DNA of 42,821 nucleotides from an uncultured Collinsella sp. (GCA_902491395.1 CABUHO010000021.1:1-42821), one strand, 5' to 3'; positions 15,256 to 23,759 are shown, counted from the stretch's first letter. Numbers and translations are program-made. The notes: generated from the sequence alone by a model not told the origin.

Positions 15256-15290
15256 GAATGTGACAAAGGGACCGTCCCTTTGTCACATTC
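15256..15290 (+). repeat. 16-base perfect inverted repeat between transketolase and FGGY kinase genes
   Basis: GAATGTGACAAAGGGA (15256-15271) and its exact complement (15275-15290) flank CCG. It begins 4 bases after the stop and ends 7 bases before the AAAGGGG ribosome site of the kinase. There is no T run. It looks like one of the palindromic intergenic repeats and might lower kinase expression or stabilise the upstream mRNA. Confidence 0.7.
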
Positions 15291-15308
15291 ATTTTGAAAG
15301 GGGTGGCC

Positions 15309-16799
15309 ATGGGCCGCTACATCATCGGAATCGATCAGTCCACGCAGGGCACCAAGGCGCTGCTGGTGGACGAGGGCGGCCATCTGATCCATCGTGCCGA
15401 CCGCTCGCATCGCCAGATCATCAACGAGGCCGGCTGGGTGAGCCATGATCCGGCCGAGATTGCGGCCAACGTCCTGGCCGTGGCGCGTGCCGTTGTGGAA
15501 GAGACCGGGGTGGACCCGGCCGATGTCGCCGGCATCGGCATTTCCAACCAGCGTGAGACCACCGTTGCCTGGAACCGCGCGACGGGCGAGCCGCTGTGCG
15601 ACGCCGTGGTGTGGCAGTGCGCCCGCGCCCGCGAGCTGTGCGACGAGCTGGCTGCGCGTGAGGGTGTGGCCGAGCTGGTGCGTGACACGACGGGTCTGGT
15701 GCTCTCGCCCTACTATCCGGCGGGCAAGATGGCCTGGATTCTCGCAAACGTGCCGGCGGCAGCCGAGGCTGCTGCGGCGGGCGAGCTGTGCCTGGGCACG
15801 ATTGACGCCTGGGTGGTCTGGACGCTCACGGGCGGCACGGAGTTCCGCTGCGACTGGTCCAATGCCAGCCGCACGCAGCTTTTTGACCTGCGCCGTGGCT
15901 GCTGGAGCGAGCCGGTGTGCGAGGCCTTTGGCGTCGATTCGGCTTGCCTGCCGCAGGTGACCGATTCCGATGGCCTGTTCGGCATGACGAACCTGGGCGG
16001 CTTTTTGCCAGCGCCCGTGCCCATTCACGGCGTGCTCGGCGACAGCCATGCCGCCTTGTTTGCCCAGGGCTGCCATAGCCGCGGCATGGCCAAGGCGACC
16101 TATGGCACCGGCAGCTCGGTCATGATGAACGTCGGCGACGAGTTCGTCGCCAGCTCGCACGGGCTTTCGAGCTCGCTTGCGTGGCGTATGGACGGTGTGA
16201 CCGAGTATGTGCTCGAGGGCAACGTGAGCTACGCCGGCGCCGTCAAGACGTGGCTGCGCGACGACCTGGAGCTCATCAACAATCCCGAGGAAGTCACCGA
16301 CCTGTGCTATGCCGCCAATCCGGCGAGCCGCGTCTACTTTGTGCCGGCGTTTACCGGTCTGGGCGCGCCGCACTGGGCGAGTGACGCCGAGGGCTGCGTT
16401 TTTGGCATGACACGCACCACGGGCCGCGCGGAGTTCGTAAAGGCCGCCGATGAGTCGATTGCCTATCAGATTTTCGACGTCATCGATGCGATGGTCGAGG
16501 ATTCGGGCGCGGCGCTGGCCGAGCTTCGTGTTGACGGCGGCCCCACGCGTGATGCGTATCTGATGCAGTTTGAGAGCGACCTGGTCGGCTCGCCCATCCG
16601 CATTGCGAGCAACGACGAGATGAGCGGTCTGGGCGCGGCCTGGGCCTGCGGCATTGCGCTGGGCATGTACACGCGCGATGTCGTCGACGTCTACGGCGCC
16701 CGCGGCATCGTGGTGCCTGCCATGCCCGCCGACGAGCGCGCCAAAAAGATCGCCGGCTGGCGCCATGCTGTCGACGCGACTATCGCCTACACTGCCTAG
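15309..16799 (+). CDS. FGGY-family carbohydrate kinase
   Basis: 496 residues from ATG 15309 (AAAGGGG ribosome site); an earlier TTG at 15294 is less likely. The N-terminal ATP site reads IGIDQSTQGTKALLVD, followed by NQRETTVAWNRATGEPLCD, PYYPAGKMAWIL and the C-terminal GGPTRDAYLMQFESDLVGSP region with GLGAAWACGIALG. These resemble glycerol kinase, but the DQSTQGTKA start is typical of sugar-operon FGGY kinases acting on ketoses. It probably phosphorylates the ketose made by the isomerase. D-apulose, D-xylulose or D-ribulose are possible substrates, and glycerol cannot be formally ruled out. Confidence 0.85.
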   Translation: MGRYIIGIDQSTQGTKALLVDEGGHLIHRADRSHRQIINEAGWVSHDPAEIAANVLAVARAVVEETGVDPADVAGIGISNQRETTVAWNRATGEPLCDAVVWQCARARELCDELAAREGVAELVRDTTGLVLSPYYPAGKMAWILANVPAAAEAAAAGELCLGTIDAWVVWTLTGGTEFRCDWSNASRTQLFDLRRGCWSEPVCEAFGVDSACLPQVTDSDGLFGMTNLGGFLPAPVPIHGVLGDSHAALFAQGCHSRGMAKATYGTGSSVMMNVGDEFVASSHGLSSSLAWRMDGVTEYVLEGNVSYAGAVKTWLRDDLELINNPEEVTDLCYAANPASRVYFVPAFTGLGAPHWASDAEGCVFGMTRTTGRAEFVKAADESIAYQIFDVIDAMVEDSGAALAELRVDGGPTRDAYLMQFESDLVGSPIRIASNDEMSGLGAAWACGIALGMYTRDVVDVYGARGIVVPAMPADERAKKIAGWRHAVDATIAYTA

Positions 16800-16829
16800 G
16801 CGGCTGCGCGGCGCCCAAGGATTTTTCTG

Positions 16830-16892
16830 GGACGGGGATTAAAAACTCATTGATCCCCGTCCTTGGCAGCTCATTTGGGACGGGGCTTTTTT
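16830..16892 (+). terminator. Overlapping hairpins ending the sugar operon
   Basis: Three related arms are present: GGACGGGGAT (16830-16839), ATCCCCGTCC (16853-16862) and GGACGGGG (16878-16885) followed by C and six T. The middle arm can pair with either neighbour, giving a 10-base hairpin or a terminator. A fourth complementary arm, GCCCCGTCC, lies at 16934-16942 in the luxS leader. Confidence 0.75.
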
Positions 16893-16895
16893 GAC

Positions 16896-16904
16896 TGGTA
16901 TGAT
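16896..16904 (+). promoter_or_regulatory. Candidate luxS promoter (extended -10)
   Basis: TGGTATGAT matches an extended -10 box and lies about 65 bases before the luxS start, just after the operon terminator. No good -35 box was found. Confidence 0.4.
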
Positions 16905-16968
16905 TGGTGCGACCATTCCAACCAGCTAAAAGAGCCCCGTCCTAAATTGACTATCGAGAGGATCTGCC

Positions 16969-17457
16969 ATGGAGCGTATCGCGAGTTTTTCCGTTGACCA
17001 TCTGCTGCTTGAGCCCGGCGTGTACGTGAGCCGCATCGACCGCGATCCGGCGACCGGCGCCGCCGTCACCACGTTTGACCTGCGCCTGACCACGCCCAAC
17101 AAGGAGCCGGTCATGAACACGGCCGAGTGCCACACGATTGAGCATTTGGGCGCGACGTTTCTGCGCAATCATGCCGAGTGGTCGAGCCGTATCGTCTACT
17201 TTGGGCCCATGGGCTGCCGCACGGGCTTTTACCTGGTTGTCTTTGGTGAGCTGACGAGCGAGGAGATCTTGCCGCTCGTGCGCGAGCTGTTCGAGTTTGT
17301 TGCTGGCTTTGGGGGCGATATCCCCGGCGCCGCTCCCGAGGAGTGTGGTAACTATCTGGACCAGAACCTCCCCATGGCAAACTGGCTCGCGCGTCGCTAT
17401 CTCGACCGCGACCTGGCCGATATCGACGAGAAGCACCTGCACTATCAGCAGGCGTAA
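16969..17457 (+). CDS. luxS: S-ribosylhomocysteine lyase
   Basis: 162 residues, full length for the family. The metal-site motif HTIEH (55-59), the catalytic Cys in GCRTGFYL (Cys83) and the third metal ligand in ECGNYLDQNL (Cys126) are all intact. LuxS splits S-ribosylhomocysteine into homocysteine and DPD, the precursor of the AI-2 signal, as part of the activated methyl cycle. The start at 16969 follows GAGAGGATC. The gene seems to be transcribed alone between the terminators at 16830-16892 and 17487-17517. No Pfs or methionine-cycle partner lies in the window. Confidence 0.97.
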   Translation: MERIASFSVDHLLLEPGVYVSRIDRDPATGAAVTTFDLRLTTPNKEPVMNTAECHTIEHLGATFLRNHAEWSSRIVYFGPMGCRTGFYLVVFGELTSEEILPLVRELFEFVAGFGGDIPGAAPEECGNYLDQNLPMANWLARRYLDRDLADIDEKHLHYQQA

Positions 17458-17486
17458 GGATTTTATCGTCCAAAACGCGCGCATTG

Positions 17487-17517
17487 GGCGCCTTCGCTTA
17501 TGCGGGGGCGCCTTTTT
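17487..17517 (+). terminator. Terminator after luxS
   Basis: GGCGCC (17487-17492) pairs with GGCGCC (17507-17512), followed by five T. It lies 30 bases past the stop codon. Confidence 0.6.
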
Positions 17518-17531
17518 GTTGAGTGGTCGGG

Positions 17532-17592
17532 ATGAGCGTTCAAAATCGCTCATGTTTGTTCTAGAATGTTCGTACTGTCACATAAACGAACA
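17532..17592 (+). promoter_or_regulatory. Inverted repeats in the promoter region of the DUF4867 gene
   Basis: Two small palindromes stand before the gene: ATGAGCG (17532-17538) with CGCTCAT (17547-17553), and TGTTCGT (17568-17574) with ACGAACA (17586-17592). A TAGAAT box lies between them (17562-17567). They may be operator sites for an unidentified regulator. Confidence 0.4.
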
Positions 17593-17601
17593 GGAGTGAA
17601 C

Positions 17602-18246
17602 ATGCATATCTACTCTGTCAACGATCCCGAGTTCAAATCCTATGGCAACGTTTGGGATAACGTTCCGTCCGAGCTCACGTCGCCCGTGCTCGAGGCGCTC
17701 TCTGCCACGCCCATCCCCGAGGGCAGCAAGTACGTAGCGAGTGTGCCGGAGCTCGAGGGCGTCAAGGATGCCGATAAACTGGGCTTTCTCATGTTTGGCG
17801 GCCGACCCTTCCAGCTGGGCTGGTGTAACGGCCACAACACGCAGCTCAACTGCCTGGAGTATCACCGCGCCAGCGAGTTTAACCTGGGCGCCCGCGACTT
17901 TATCCTGCTCGTGGCGCATCGCTGGGAGATCGAGGACGGCAAGCTCGACACCGCGTGCGTCAAGGCGTTCCGCGTGCCGGCGGGTACGGTCGTCGAAGTC
18001 TTCAACACCACGCTCCACTACACGCCCTGCATGGTCGACGACGGCGGCTTCCAGGTGATGGTGGCGCTGCCGGCAGGCACCAATGGCCCGCGCCCCGAGG
18101 CTGCGGCCGACATGCCCGCGGCCGGTGACAGCTACTGCTACTGGAAGGCCGACAAGTGGGTTCTCTGCCACGCCGACAGCCCCAAGGCAACCGAAGGCGG
18201 CTACGTGGGCCTCATCGGCAAGAACCTCGACATCGCCTGCGACTAG
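17602..18246 (+). CDS. DUF4867 family protein (probable cupin fold)
   Basis: 214 residues from ATG 17602, after AGGAGTG. The sequence resembles the DUF4867 family, whose members are predicted cupin-like barrels related to ureidoglycolate lyase-type proteins and often found near sugar-use genes. Visible features are the glycine-rich stretch LGFLMFGGRPFQLGWCNG, a conserved ECHxx-like LEYHRASEFN segment with a His and two Glu suited to metal or substrate binding, and FNTTLHYTPCMV with another His. No reaction is established that I can name. It is flanked by luxS and by a 6-phospho-beta-glucosidase, and is probably transcribed from its own promoter. Confidence 0.65.
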   Translation: MHIYSVNDPEFKSYGNVWDNVPSELTSPVLEALSATPIPEGSKYVASVPELEGVKDADKLGFLMFGGRPFQLGWCNGHNTQLNCLEYHRASEFNLGARDFILLVAHRWEIEDGKLDTACVKAFRVPAGTVVEVFNTTLHYTPCMVDDGGFQVMVALPAGTNGPRPEAAADMPAAGDSYCYWKADKWVLCHADSPKATEGGYVGLIGKNLDIACD

Positions 18247-18260
18247 GAGCTTCCTGTTTA

Positions 18261-18315
18261 TCTCGATCTGTAACATCTGACGGGCCAAATCGTCTCTTCC
18301 TGTTACAGATTGAGA
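18261..18315. repeat. Palindromic repeat with TCTCGATCTGTAACA arm, copy 1
   Basis: The arms TCTCGATCTGTAACA (18261-18275) and TGTTACAGATTGAGA (18301-18315) are complementary except for one base, with a 25-base spacer. The same pair recurs 24 bases downstream. Confidence 0.75.
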
Positions 18316-18338
18316 CAAACTGCAGGGGCTGCCCGAAA

Positions 18339-18395
18339 ATCTCGATCTGTAACACCGGGCTCGGTTTTAACGGTCTATCTGTTACAGATCGAGAT
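18339..18395. repeat. Palindromic repeat with TCTCGATCTGTAACA arm, copy 2
   Basis: The perfect 16-base arms ATCTCGATCTGTAACA (18339-18354) and its complement (18380-18395) flank a 25-base spacer that differs from that of copy 1. Same family and orientation as copy 1. Confidence 0.75.
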
Positions 18396-18428
18396 GAACC
18401 AGCGCGGCTCACCACCGCAACTGATGAG

Positions 18429-18463
18429 ACCACCACAAAGGTGCCTGTCCCCTTCGTGGTGGT
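18429..18463. repeat. Palindromic repeat with ACCACCACAAAGG arm
   Basis: ACCACCACAAAGG (18429-18441) and CCTTCGTGGTGGT (18451-18463) pair at 12 of 13 positions. Other copies of this family are at 39009-39045 and, interrupted, at 42748. The rest of the 18396-18607 gap holds no gene; a CCCCGTTTACGGGG palindrome lies at 18554-18567 before the glucosidase gene. Confidence 0.7.
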
Positions 18464-18607
18464 TGGGTATCAGAAAGTGTCAGGCGCGGGCGGTCGCTGG
18501 GCGTCTGCGTGCGAAAAGAAGTGTCGACCTGCGTCGCTGCCGTTGAGCGGGACCCCGTTTACGGGGATACTGAAGCCATGACAAACAGCGTGTGAAAGGA
18601 TTGATGC

Positions 18608-20038
18608 ATGGCTTTCCGTAAAGACTTCCTGTGGGGCGGCGCGACGGCTGCCAACCAGTGCGAGGGCGCTTACGATGTGGATGGCCGCGGCCTGGCCAAC
18701 GTGGACGTGGCGCCGCACGGCCCCGAGCGCTATGCGGTGGTCTCCGGCCAGCGCAAGATGCTCGACTTCGAGGACGGCTATTACTATCCCGCGCAGACCG
18801 GCATCGATTTCTATCACCACTACAAGGAGGACATCGCCCTCTTTGCCGAGATGGGCTTTAAGACCTTCCGCATGAGCCTGGCGTGGACCCGCATCTTCCC
18901 CAACGGTGACGAGACCGAGCCCAACGAGGCCGGCCTGGCCTTCTACGAGGACGTGTTCCGCGAGTGTCAGGCGCACGGCATTGAGCCGCTCGTGACCATC
19001 ACGCACTTCGACTGCCCCATCCACCTCATCAAGGAGTACGGCGGCTGGCGCAACCGCAAGCTCATCGACTTCTACAAGAACCTCGCGACCACGATCTTCA
19101 CCCGCTACAAGGGTCTGGTGAAGTACTGGCTTACCTTCAACGAGATCAATATGATCTTGCACCTGCCGTTTATGGGTGCCGGTCTGGTCTTTGAGGAGGG
19201 CGAGAACAAGGAGGCCGTCGAGTACCTGGCCGCCCACAACGAGCTCGTCGCCAGCGCTTGGGCAACCAAGATCGCCCACGAGATCGACCCCGAGGTCAAG
19301 ATCGGCTGCATGCTCGCCGCGGGTAGCTACTACCCTTACAGCTGCCGTCCGGGCGATGTGCGCCAGGCGCAGATTGACAACCAGAGCAACTATTTCTTCG
19401 TCGACGTTCAGAGCCGCGGTTACTACCCGGCCTATGCCGTCAAGAAGCTCGAGCGCCTGGGCATCGATGTGGGCATGACGGACGAGGACCGCGAGATCCT
19501 GGCCGCCAACACCGTTGACTTCATCAGCTTTAGCTACTACTCCACCCGCTGCTCCGCCGGTGCCGATAACCCCGATGTCGAGCGCACCCAGGGCAACGCC
19601 TTCGCCGGCGCCAAGAACCCCTACCTGCAGGAGAGCCAGTGGGGCTGGGCCATCGATCCGCTGGGCTTCCGCATCACCCTCAACGACCTGTACGACCGTT
19701 ATCAGAAGCCGCTGTTTGTGGTCGAGAACGGTCTGGGCGCCAAGGATGTTGTCGAGGAGGATGGCTCCATCAACGACGACTACCGTATCGACTACCTGCG
19801 CCAGCATATCGCCGCGATGCGCGATGCGGTGACCGAGGACGGCGTTGACCTGCTGGGCTACACCACCTGGGGCCCGATCGACCTGGTGTCTGCCGGCACG
19901 GGCGAGATGTCCAAGCGCTACGGCTTTATCTATGTCGACCGCGATGATGCGGGCAACGGAACCCTCAAGCGTTCCAAAAAGAAGAGCTTCGACTGGTACA
20001 AACACGTCATCGAGACGAACGGCGAGGACCTGGCCTAA
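18608..20038 (+). CDS. 6-phospho-beta-glucosidase (GH1)
   Basis: 476 residues from ATG 18608 (GAAAGGA upstream). This is a classic GH1 barrel: N-terminal FLWGGATAANQCEGAY, acid/base Glu in WLTFNEIN (about 178) and nucleophile Glu in VVENGLGA (about 375). The C-terminal SAGTGEMSKRYGFIYVD carries the Ser-Lys-Tyr set that holds the 6-phosphate, marking it as a phospho-glucosidase of the BglA/AscB type rather than a plain beta-glucosidase. It hydrolyses phosphorylated beta-glucosides imported by a PTS. A CCCCGTTTACGGGG palindrome at 18554-18567 may be a control site. No PTS gene is adjacent; the EIIBC at 32808 is 13 kb away. Confidence 0.93.
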   Translation: MAFRKDFLWGGATAANQCEGAYDVDGRGLANVDVAPHGPERYAVVSGQRKMLDFEDGYYYPAQTGIDFYHHYKEDIALFAEMGFKTFRMSLAWTRIFPNGDETEPNEAGLAFYEDVFRECQAHGIEPLVTITHFDCPIHLIKEYGGWRNRKLIDFYKNLATTIFTRYKGLVKYWLTFNEINMILHLPFMGAGLVFEEGENKEAVEYLAAHNELVASAWATKIAHEIDPEVKIGCMLAAGSYYPYSCRPGDVRQAQIDNQSNYFFVDVQSRGYYPAYAVKKLERLGIDVGMTDEDREILAANTVDFISFSYYSTRCSAGADNPDVERTQGNAFAGAKNPYLQESQWGWAIDPLGFRITLNDLYDRYQKPLFVVENGLGAKDVVEEDGSINDDYRIDYLRQHIAAMRDAVTEDGVDLLGYTTWGPIDLVSAGTGEMSKRYGFIYVDRDDAGNGTLKRSKKKSFDWYKHVIETNGEDLA

Positions 20039-20066
20039 GGCTTCCCAACAACCATAGCCTCCTAAC

Positions 20067-20107
20067 CAAAACGCCCGGCGAGCAGTTAATGCCCGCCGGG
20101 CGTTTTG
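20067..20107 (+). terminator. Terminator after the 6-phospho-beta-glucosidase gene
   Basis: Perfect 14-base arms CAAAACGCCCGGCG (20067-20080) and its complement (20094-20107) flank a 13-base loop. The T-rich second arm makes it a good, possibly two-way, terminator. Confidence 0.85.
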
Positions 20108-20123
20108 TTAAAAGAAGTGAAAG

Positions 20124-20296
20124 CACTCATTGGGGACGTACTTAAATGAGTGCCCGCAGAATGAGAGTGGATAATCTCCCGTTTTTAGCCTGTTTGTGGG
20201 CTCAAAGTGGGAGATTATCCACTCTCGCCATTTGGGCGTCCAAAAATCCTCGCTCGTTTTGTCTTAGTCATTGGGGACGTTCTTAAACGACTAGTC
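20124..20296. repeat. Composite palindromic repeat, copy 1
   Basis: Three parts are seen: a short palindrome CACTCATT...AATGAGTG (20124-20152) with the GGGGACGTACTT core; an 18-base perfect inverted repeat GAGAGTGGATAATCTCCC (20163-20180) with its complement (20209-20226) around 28 bases; and a second GGGGACGTTCTT palindrome (20266-20296). The same arrangement recurs near 28994-29125 and 37093-37275. No gene is seen between 20039 and 20379. Confidence 0.8.
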
Positions 20297-20379
20297 GCTG
20301 GCGACGTCCCTCGCCGTCGGCGGATTTTGGGACATGTGGCCCGCTTTTTGGGCCCGCCTGTCGGTACACTAAAAGCACT

Positions 20380-22263
20380 ATGGGTACCCGCGAACGACAT
20401 ATCGGCCACGCGGCCGCCCGATCCGCACCCGTGGCGGATCCCAGGGGTGGCAGGCTCTTCGCCATGCCGCGATTCCTTGTTGGCATAACACATCAGGTGT
20501 ACCGTCACCGCGTCTTTGCTATCGCCGGCGCCATCACCGCGCTGTTCCTCATGCTTTTGGCAGTCTTGCCGGCGCTGTTTGCCTCCGACCCCAAGCTTTC
20601 CAACGCCGTGCCCGCCTATAGCGAGGTGTCCGAAGAGGTCGTGGATGCGCTCGTCCACTCGAGCTCTCTCCCGTTGCTTGTCGCCGCAATTATATTTTCG
20701 ATCTGGGGTGTATCGGTCTATCTACGCTGTTTGGACTATGTGTTGCGCCGCCGCCTTGTTGCCATCGCCGCCATTTGTGCCCTGTGGATGATCGAGGTCA
20801 TCCTCAAATATAAGTCGTTCACGCCGTTCTATGCCACCGTGCTGTGGTACCTGTACTACGTGCCCATGACGCTCATTCCGCTGATCTACCAGCTGTGCGG
20901 TCTGCGCCTCGCGGGTTTGGAACAGCATCGTATGGGGCGTCGGTACCGCACCGTTTTGTGGGTCATAGCTGTCCTGCTTATCGGCTTTGTGCTTACTAAC
21001 GATGTTCATCAGCAGGTCTTCCATTTCGATCGATCGAGTGGAACCTGGAGCAACGATTACGCATATGGTTGGGGCTACGGTACCGTTCTGGTATGGACAG
21101 CCTTTAACTTCGTTGCCTTTTTTATCTTGGTAGGACGGTCCTCGTCTTTTCGTATTCAGCGTTTCTCGGGCACGGCCGCGCTTGTCCTATTGGGCGGCGC
21201 GTTCTTTGCCATTTCATATGCGCTGCGTGTGCCCTGGGCATGGAGGCTTAATTTTTCACTTGTCTACTGCGTCCTGTGCGTGGTGGCGATGGAAATCTGT
21301 CTCGATTGCGGTGTCATTCCGTCGTATCACGACATCGCCGGCATCTTCGACACCTTGCCGCTCGACCTCAAAGTTCTAACGCGCGACCTGCAGGAAGTCT
21401 ATGCCACACCGGTGTCAAAGCCAATGCCGGCGGGCGTGTGCGAAGAGCTGCGGGCCCAGGAACACGGGCATGCCCATGCCTTTGCCGTGGCGTCCGATCC
21501 CGATGTGATGTACCGAGCCTTTCCACTGCTGGGCGGATCGGCCCTGCTTGCCCAAGACGTGTCGGAGCTCAACGAGCTTAACCGTGAACTGGCACATCGT
21601 CGCATGGAGCTGCAGCGCCAAAATGAGCTGCTCACGGCCGACTACGATCTTAAGACGCATCTGGCAGATCAAGAGGCCGAGACCTTGCTAGTCCAAGACG
21701 TGGACCAGGCGCTTGCCCGCGCGTTCGAAGAGATGTACAACCTGCTGAGCTCGCTGCCACCGTTGACCGACGAGGCGTCTTCACACGAGCGTTACCGCAT
21801 GCTGCAGCGCGCCAAGATGCTCGTCGCCTATTGCAAGCGCAAAGGGTCGCTCACGTTGGCGCAGCACGGGGAGAGCGGTTTTGATCGCGACCGCATTCAA
21901 CTCATTGCCAATGAGCTCGCAAGCGACCTGCGCACCATCGATGTCGATTGCGCTTCGATTATCGCCATACGGCGCCCGATGCACGCCAGTACGGTAAGCG
22001 CCCTGTACGACTGCGTGTATGACTTTGCGTTTTTTGCCTACACCACCGACCATCCGGCGCTTATGTATCACTTGGGCGACCATGACCGGTGCAGTGTCGA
22101 GCTGCGCGCCACGCTTTTTTCCAACGATGATGAAGATCTTTCGCAGACGCCCGCTGCGCAAGAGCTCGAAAGCGCTCTGCAAGGGCGCAACGTGGCATAC
22201 CGCCTTGAGGGCGAGCCCGGCCAGCTGCGCATGATCGTCTTGATGCCGAGGGCGGGTGAGTGA
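20380..22263 (+). CDS. Multi-pass membrane protein of a signalling operon, unknown function
   Basis: 627 residues if ATG 20380 is used. No ribosome site precedes it, but a TACACT box about 12 bases upstream would suit a leaderless mRNA. ATG 20464 (599 residues) is the alternative. Roughly eight to nine hydrophobic helices fill residues 45-310 and resemble the seven-helix sensor part of some histidine kinases. After that come a helical, coiled-coil-like stretch (about 385-440, LNELNRELAHRRMELQRQNE) and a cytoplasmic domain without His-box or ATP-binding motifs. It overlaps or abuts the kinase gene. It probably acts as a sensor or accessory protein of the two-component system; it may contain a degenerate kinase domain. 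Confidence 0.65.
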   Translation: MGTRERHIGHAAARSAPVADPRGGRLFAMPRFLVGITHQVYRHRVFAIAGAITALFLMLLAVLPALFASDPKLSNAVPAYSEVSEEVVDALVHSSSLPLLVAAIIFSIWGVSVYLRCLDYVLRRRLVAIAAICALWMIEVILKYKSFTPFYATVLWYLYYVPMTLIPLIYQLCGLRLAGLEQHRMGRRYRTVLWVIAVLLIGFVLTNDVHQQVFHFDRSSGTWSNDYAYGWGYGTVLVWTAFNFVAFFILVGRSSSFRIQRFSGTAALVLLGGAFFAISYALRVPWAWRLNFSLVYCVLCVVAMEICLDCGVIPSYHDIAGIFDTLPLDLKVLTRDLQEVYATPVSKPMPAGVCEELRAQEHGHAHAFAVASDPDVMYRAFPLLGGSALLAQDVSELNELNRELAHRRMELQRQNELLTADYDLKTHLADQEAETLLVQDVDQALARAFEEMYNLLSSLPPLTDEASSHERYRMLQRAKMLVAYCKRKGSLTLAQHGESGFDRDRIQLIANELASDLRTIDVDCASIIAIRRPMHASTVSALYDCVYDFAFFAYTTDHPALMYHLGDHDRCSVELRATLFSNDDEDLSQTPAAQELESALQGRNVAYRLEGEPGQLRMIVLMPRAGE

Positions 22264-22265
22264 CG

Positions 22266-23759
22266 ATGCAGATTTCGTTCATCCTTCCCCAAATCGTTGC
22301 GCTCGATGTTGTCTTTGCCCTGTCTGCGTGTCTGCAGATGATCCATGTCCCGCTCATCGCATCGCGCCGCTCGTCCTATAACCGTAAGGTGATTTGCGCC
22401 TACGAGACGAGCCTTGTGCTTCACCTGATGATTTCGGCGCTCATCTTATTCGCGTCGTCTGGCTCGTATCTGGTGGCGCCGCTTGACGTTTGCGCCAGGG
22501 CAATGGGCGGAGTGCTGTGGCTCAATGCCGCGATCTTTGCCTATGGCGTGGTCCTCATGGTGCACTATCGTCGCCCTGTCATGCTGGCCGAGCTGCTGCT
22601 TGTTGGCGCCGTGACACCGCCGGTGGTTTTTGCCATGGGCTCGGTGTGGGCCGTTGTCCTTATCGCAGAGGGAGCGTTCTTCCTGTTCCGTTCCGTCGCG
22701 GCGCTCTTGATGGACGTCCGTAACCGCCAAGAGGATATCACCGCGTTCTCGACGATTGAAACCATCAACGTGATTCCCGTGGGCATCCTGTATCTGGACT
22801 CGAGGGGCCGTCCACTGCTCATGAACCGCTGCATGCGCAAAAACCTGGTGGAGCTTCATATGCCCACCGACCTAGGCGATATGAGCGGTACATGGAACGA
22901 CCTGCGCAAGCTCAGCATGCAAATGCCCGAAAGCAGCCAGAGCCGCGTGCGCATCAATTTGGACCGCTTTGGTGAGGCGCGCGTTGTGGTCGAGGTTTCT
23001 CCCGCCGAGATTCGCTTGTTTGTGCACGATGACGTTATGGTTTCTGGCCGCCTCTTCGAGCGCATTATCGGTTTGGATGTAACAGAGTACGCGCATGCTC
23101 ACGATCGTTTGGCGCAAGCCAACCACCTGCTTGAGCTCGCGGGTCAAGAGCTCCAGGCCCAGATCGAGGAAGTCAAAAAAGTTGCCGACAATGCGGCCTA
23201 TCTGCGTATGCGCGCTCGCGTGCACGACGTGATCGGGCAGCGCCTGTCCATCCTCCATCGCTATCTGGAGGAGGGGCGCCTGGATGACGAGTCACTCGAG
23301 CAGATCGACCCGCTGCTGCGCTCAATCGCTGCCGATCTGCGCAGCGGGGGCGACACCGAACCGGCAGAGCAACTGGGCGATATCGTCCATGCCTTTGGCC
23401 TGGTGAGCGTGCAGATCGATGTGGAGGGCGAGCTGCCAAGCGACGTGCGTGTCGCGGCAGCCTTTTTGCAGATTATCCGCGAAGCCTCGACCAATGCCAC
23501 CAAGCATGCGCAGGCGCATCGGGTCCATGTGCGCTTGTGGCAGGAGGGGACGGATGCTGACGCCGTCGCGCACATGACGATTTCTAACGACGGGTCCCCG
23601 GCCCCCGTATCGTATCGCGAGGGAACGGGTATCCCGGGTATGAGGCATGTCGCGCAAGATCTGGGTGGCAGCCTAGAGGTCCACGCCACCCCGCCCTTTA
23701 CGCTTACGGTATCCATTCCGCTTAACGCCAACGACACGTCCCAAAGGAGAAACTCATGA
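22266..23759 (+). CDS. Sensor histidine kinase, NarL/DegS type
   Basis: 497 residues from ATG 22266; a GTG at 22260 overlapping the previous stop is also possible. Six or so membrane helices (about 8-155) are followed by a PAS-like region (about 170-275), a coiled linker, the phospho-acceptor His in RARVHDVIGQRLSIL (His320), and an ATPase domain with N-box IIREASTNATKHA and G-box GTGIPGMRHVAQDLGG. This is the HisKA_3 class, which pairs with LuxR-type response regulators. The next gene, overlapping by 4 bases (ATGA), is such a regulator. The signal sensed is unknown. Confidence 0.85.
   Translation: MQISFILPQIVALDVVFALSACLQMIHVPLIASRRSSYNRKVICAYETSLVLHLMISALILFASSGSYLVAPLDVCARAMGGVLWLNAAIFAYGVVLMVHYRRPVMLAELLLVGAVTPPVVFAMGSVWAVVLIAEGAFFLFRSVAALLMDVRNRQEDITAFSTIETINVIPVGILYLDSRGRPLLMNRCMRKNLVELHMPTDLGDMSGTWNDLRKLSMQMPESSQSRVRINLDRFGEARVVVEVSPAEIRLFVHDDVMVSGRLFERIIGLDVTEYAHAHDRLAQANHLLELAGQELQAQIEEVKKVADNAAYLRMRARVHDVIGQRLSILHRYLEEGRLDDESLEQIDPLLRSIAADLRSGGDTEPAEQLGDIVHAFGLVSVQIDVEGELPSDVRVAAAFLQIIREASTNATKHAQAHRVHVRLWQEGTDADAVAHMTISNDGSPAPVSYREGTGIPGMRHVAQDLGGSLEVHATPPFTLTVSIPLNANDTSQRRNS

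Noticed and set aside
15309..16799. Glycerol kinase (glpK)
   Set aside because: Motifs are close to GlpK, but the operon holds an aldose isomerase and transketolase and no glycerol genes, so only the FGGY family is called.
20124..20296. CRISPR array
   Set aside because: Repeats are palindromic, few, unequally spaced and scattered between genes, with no cas genes.
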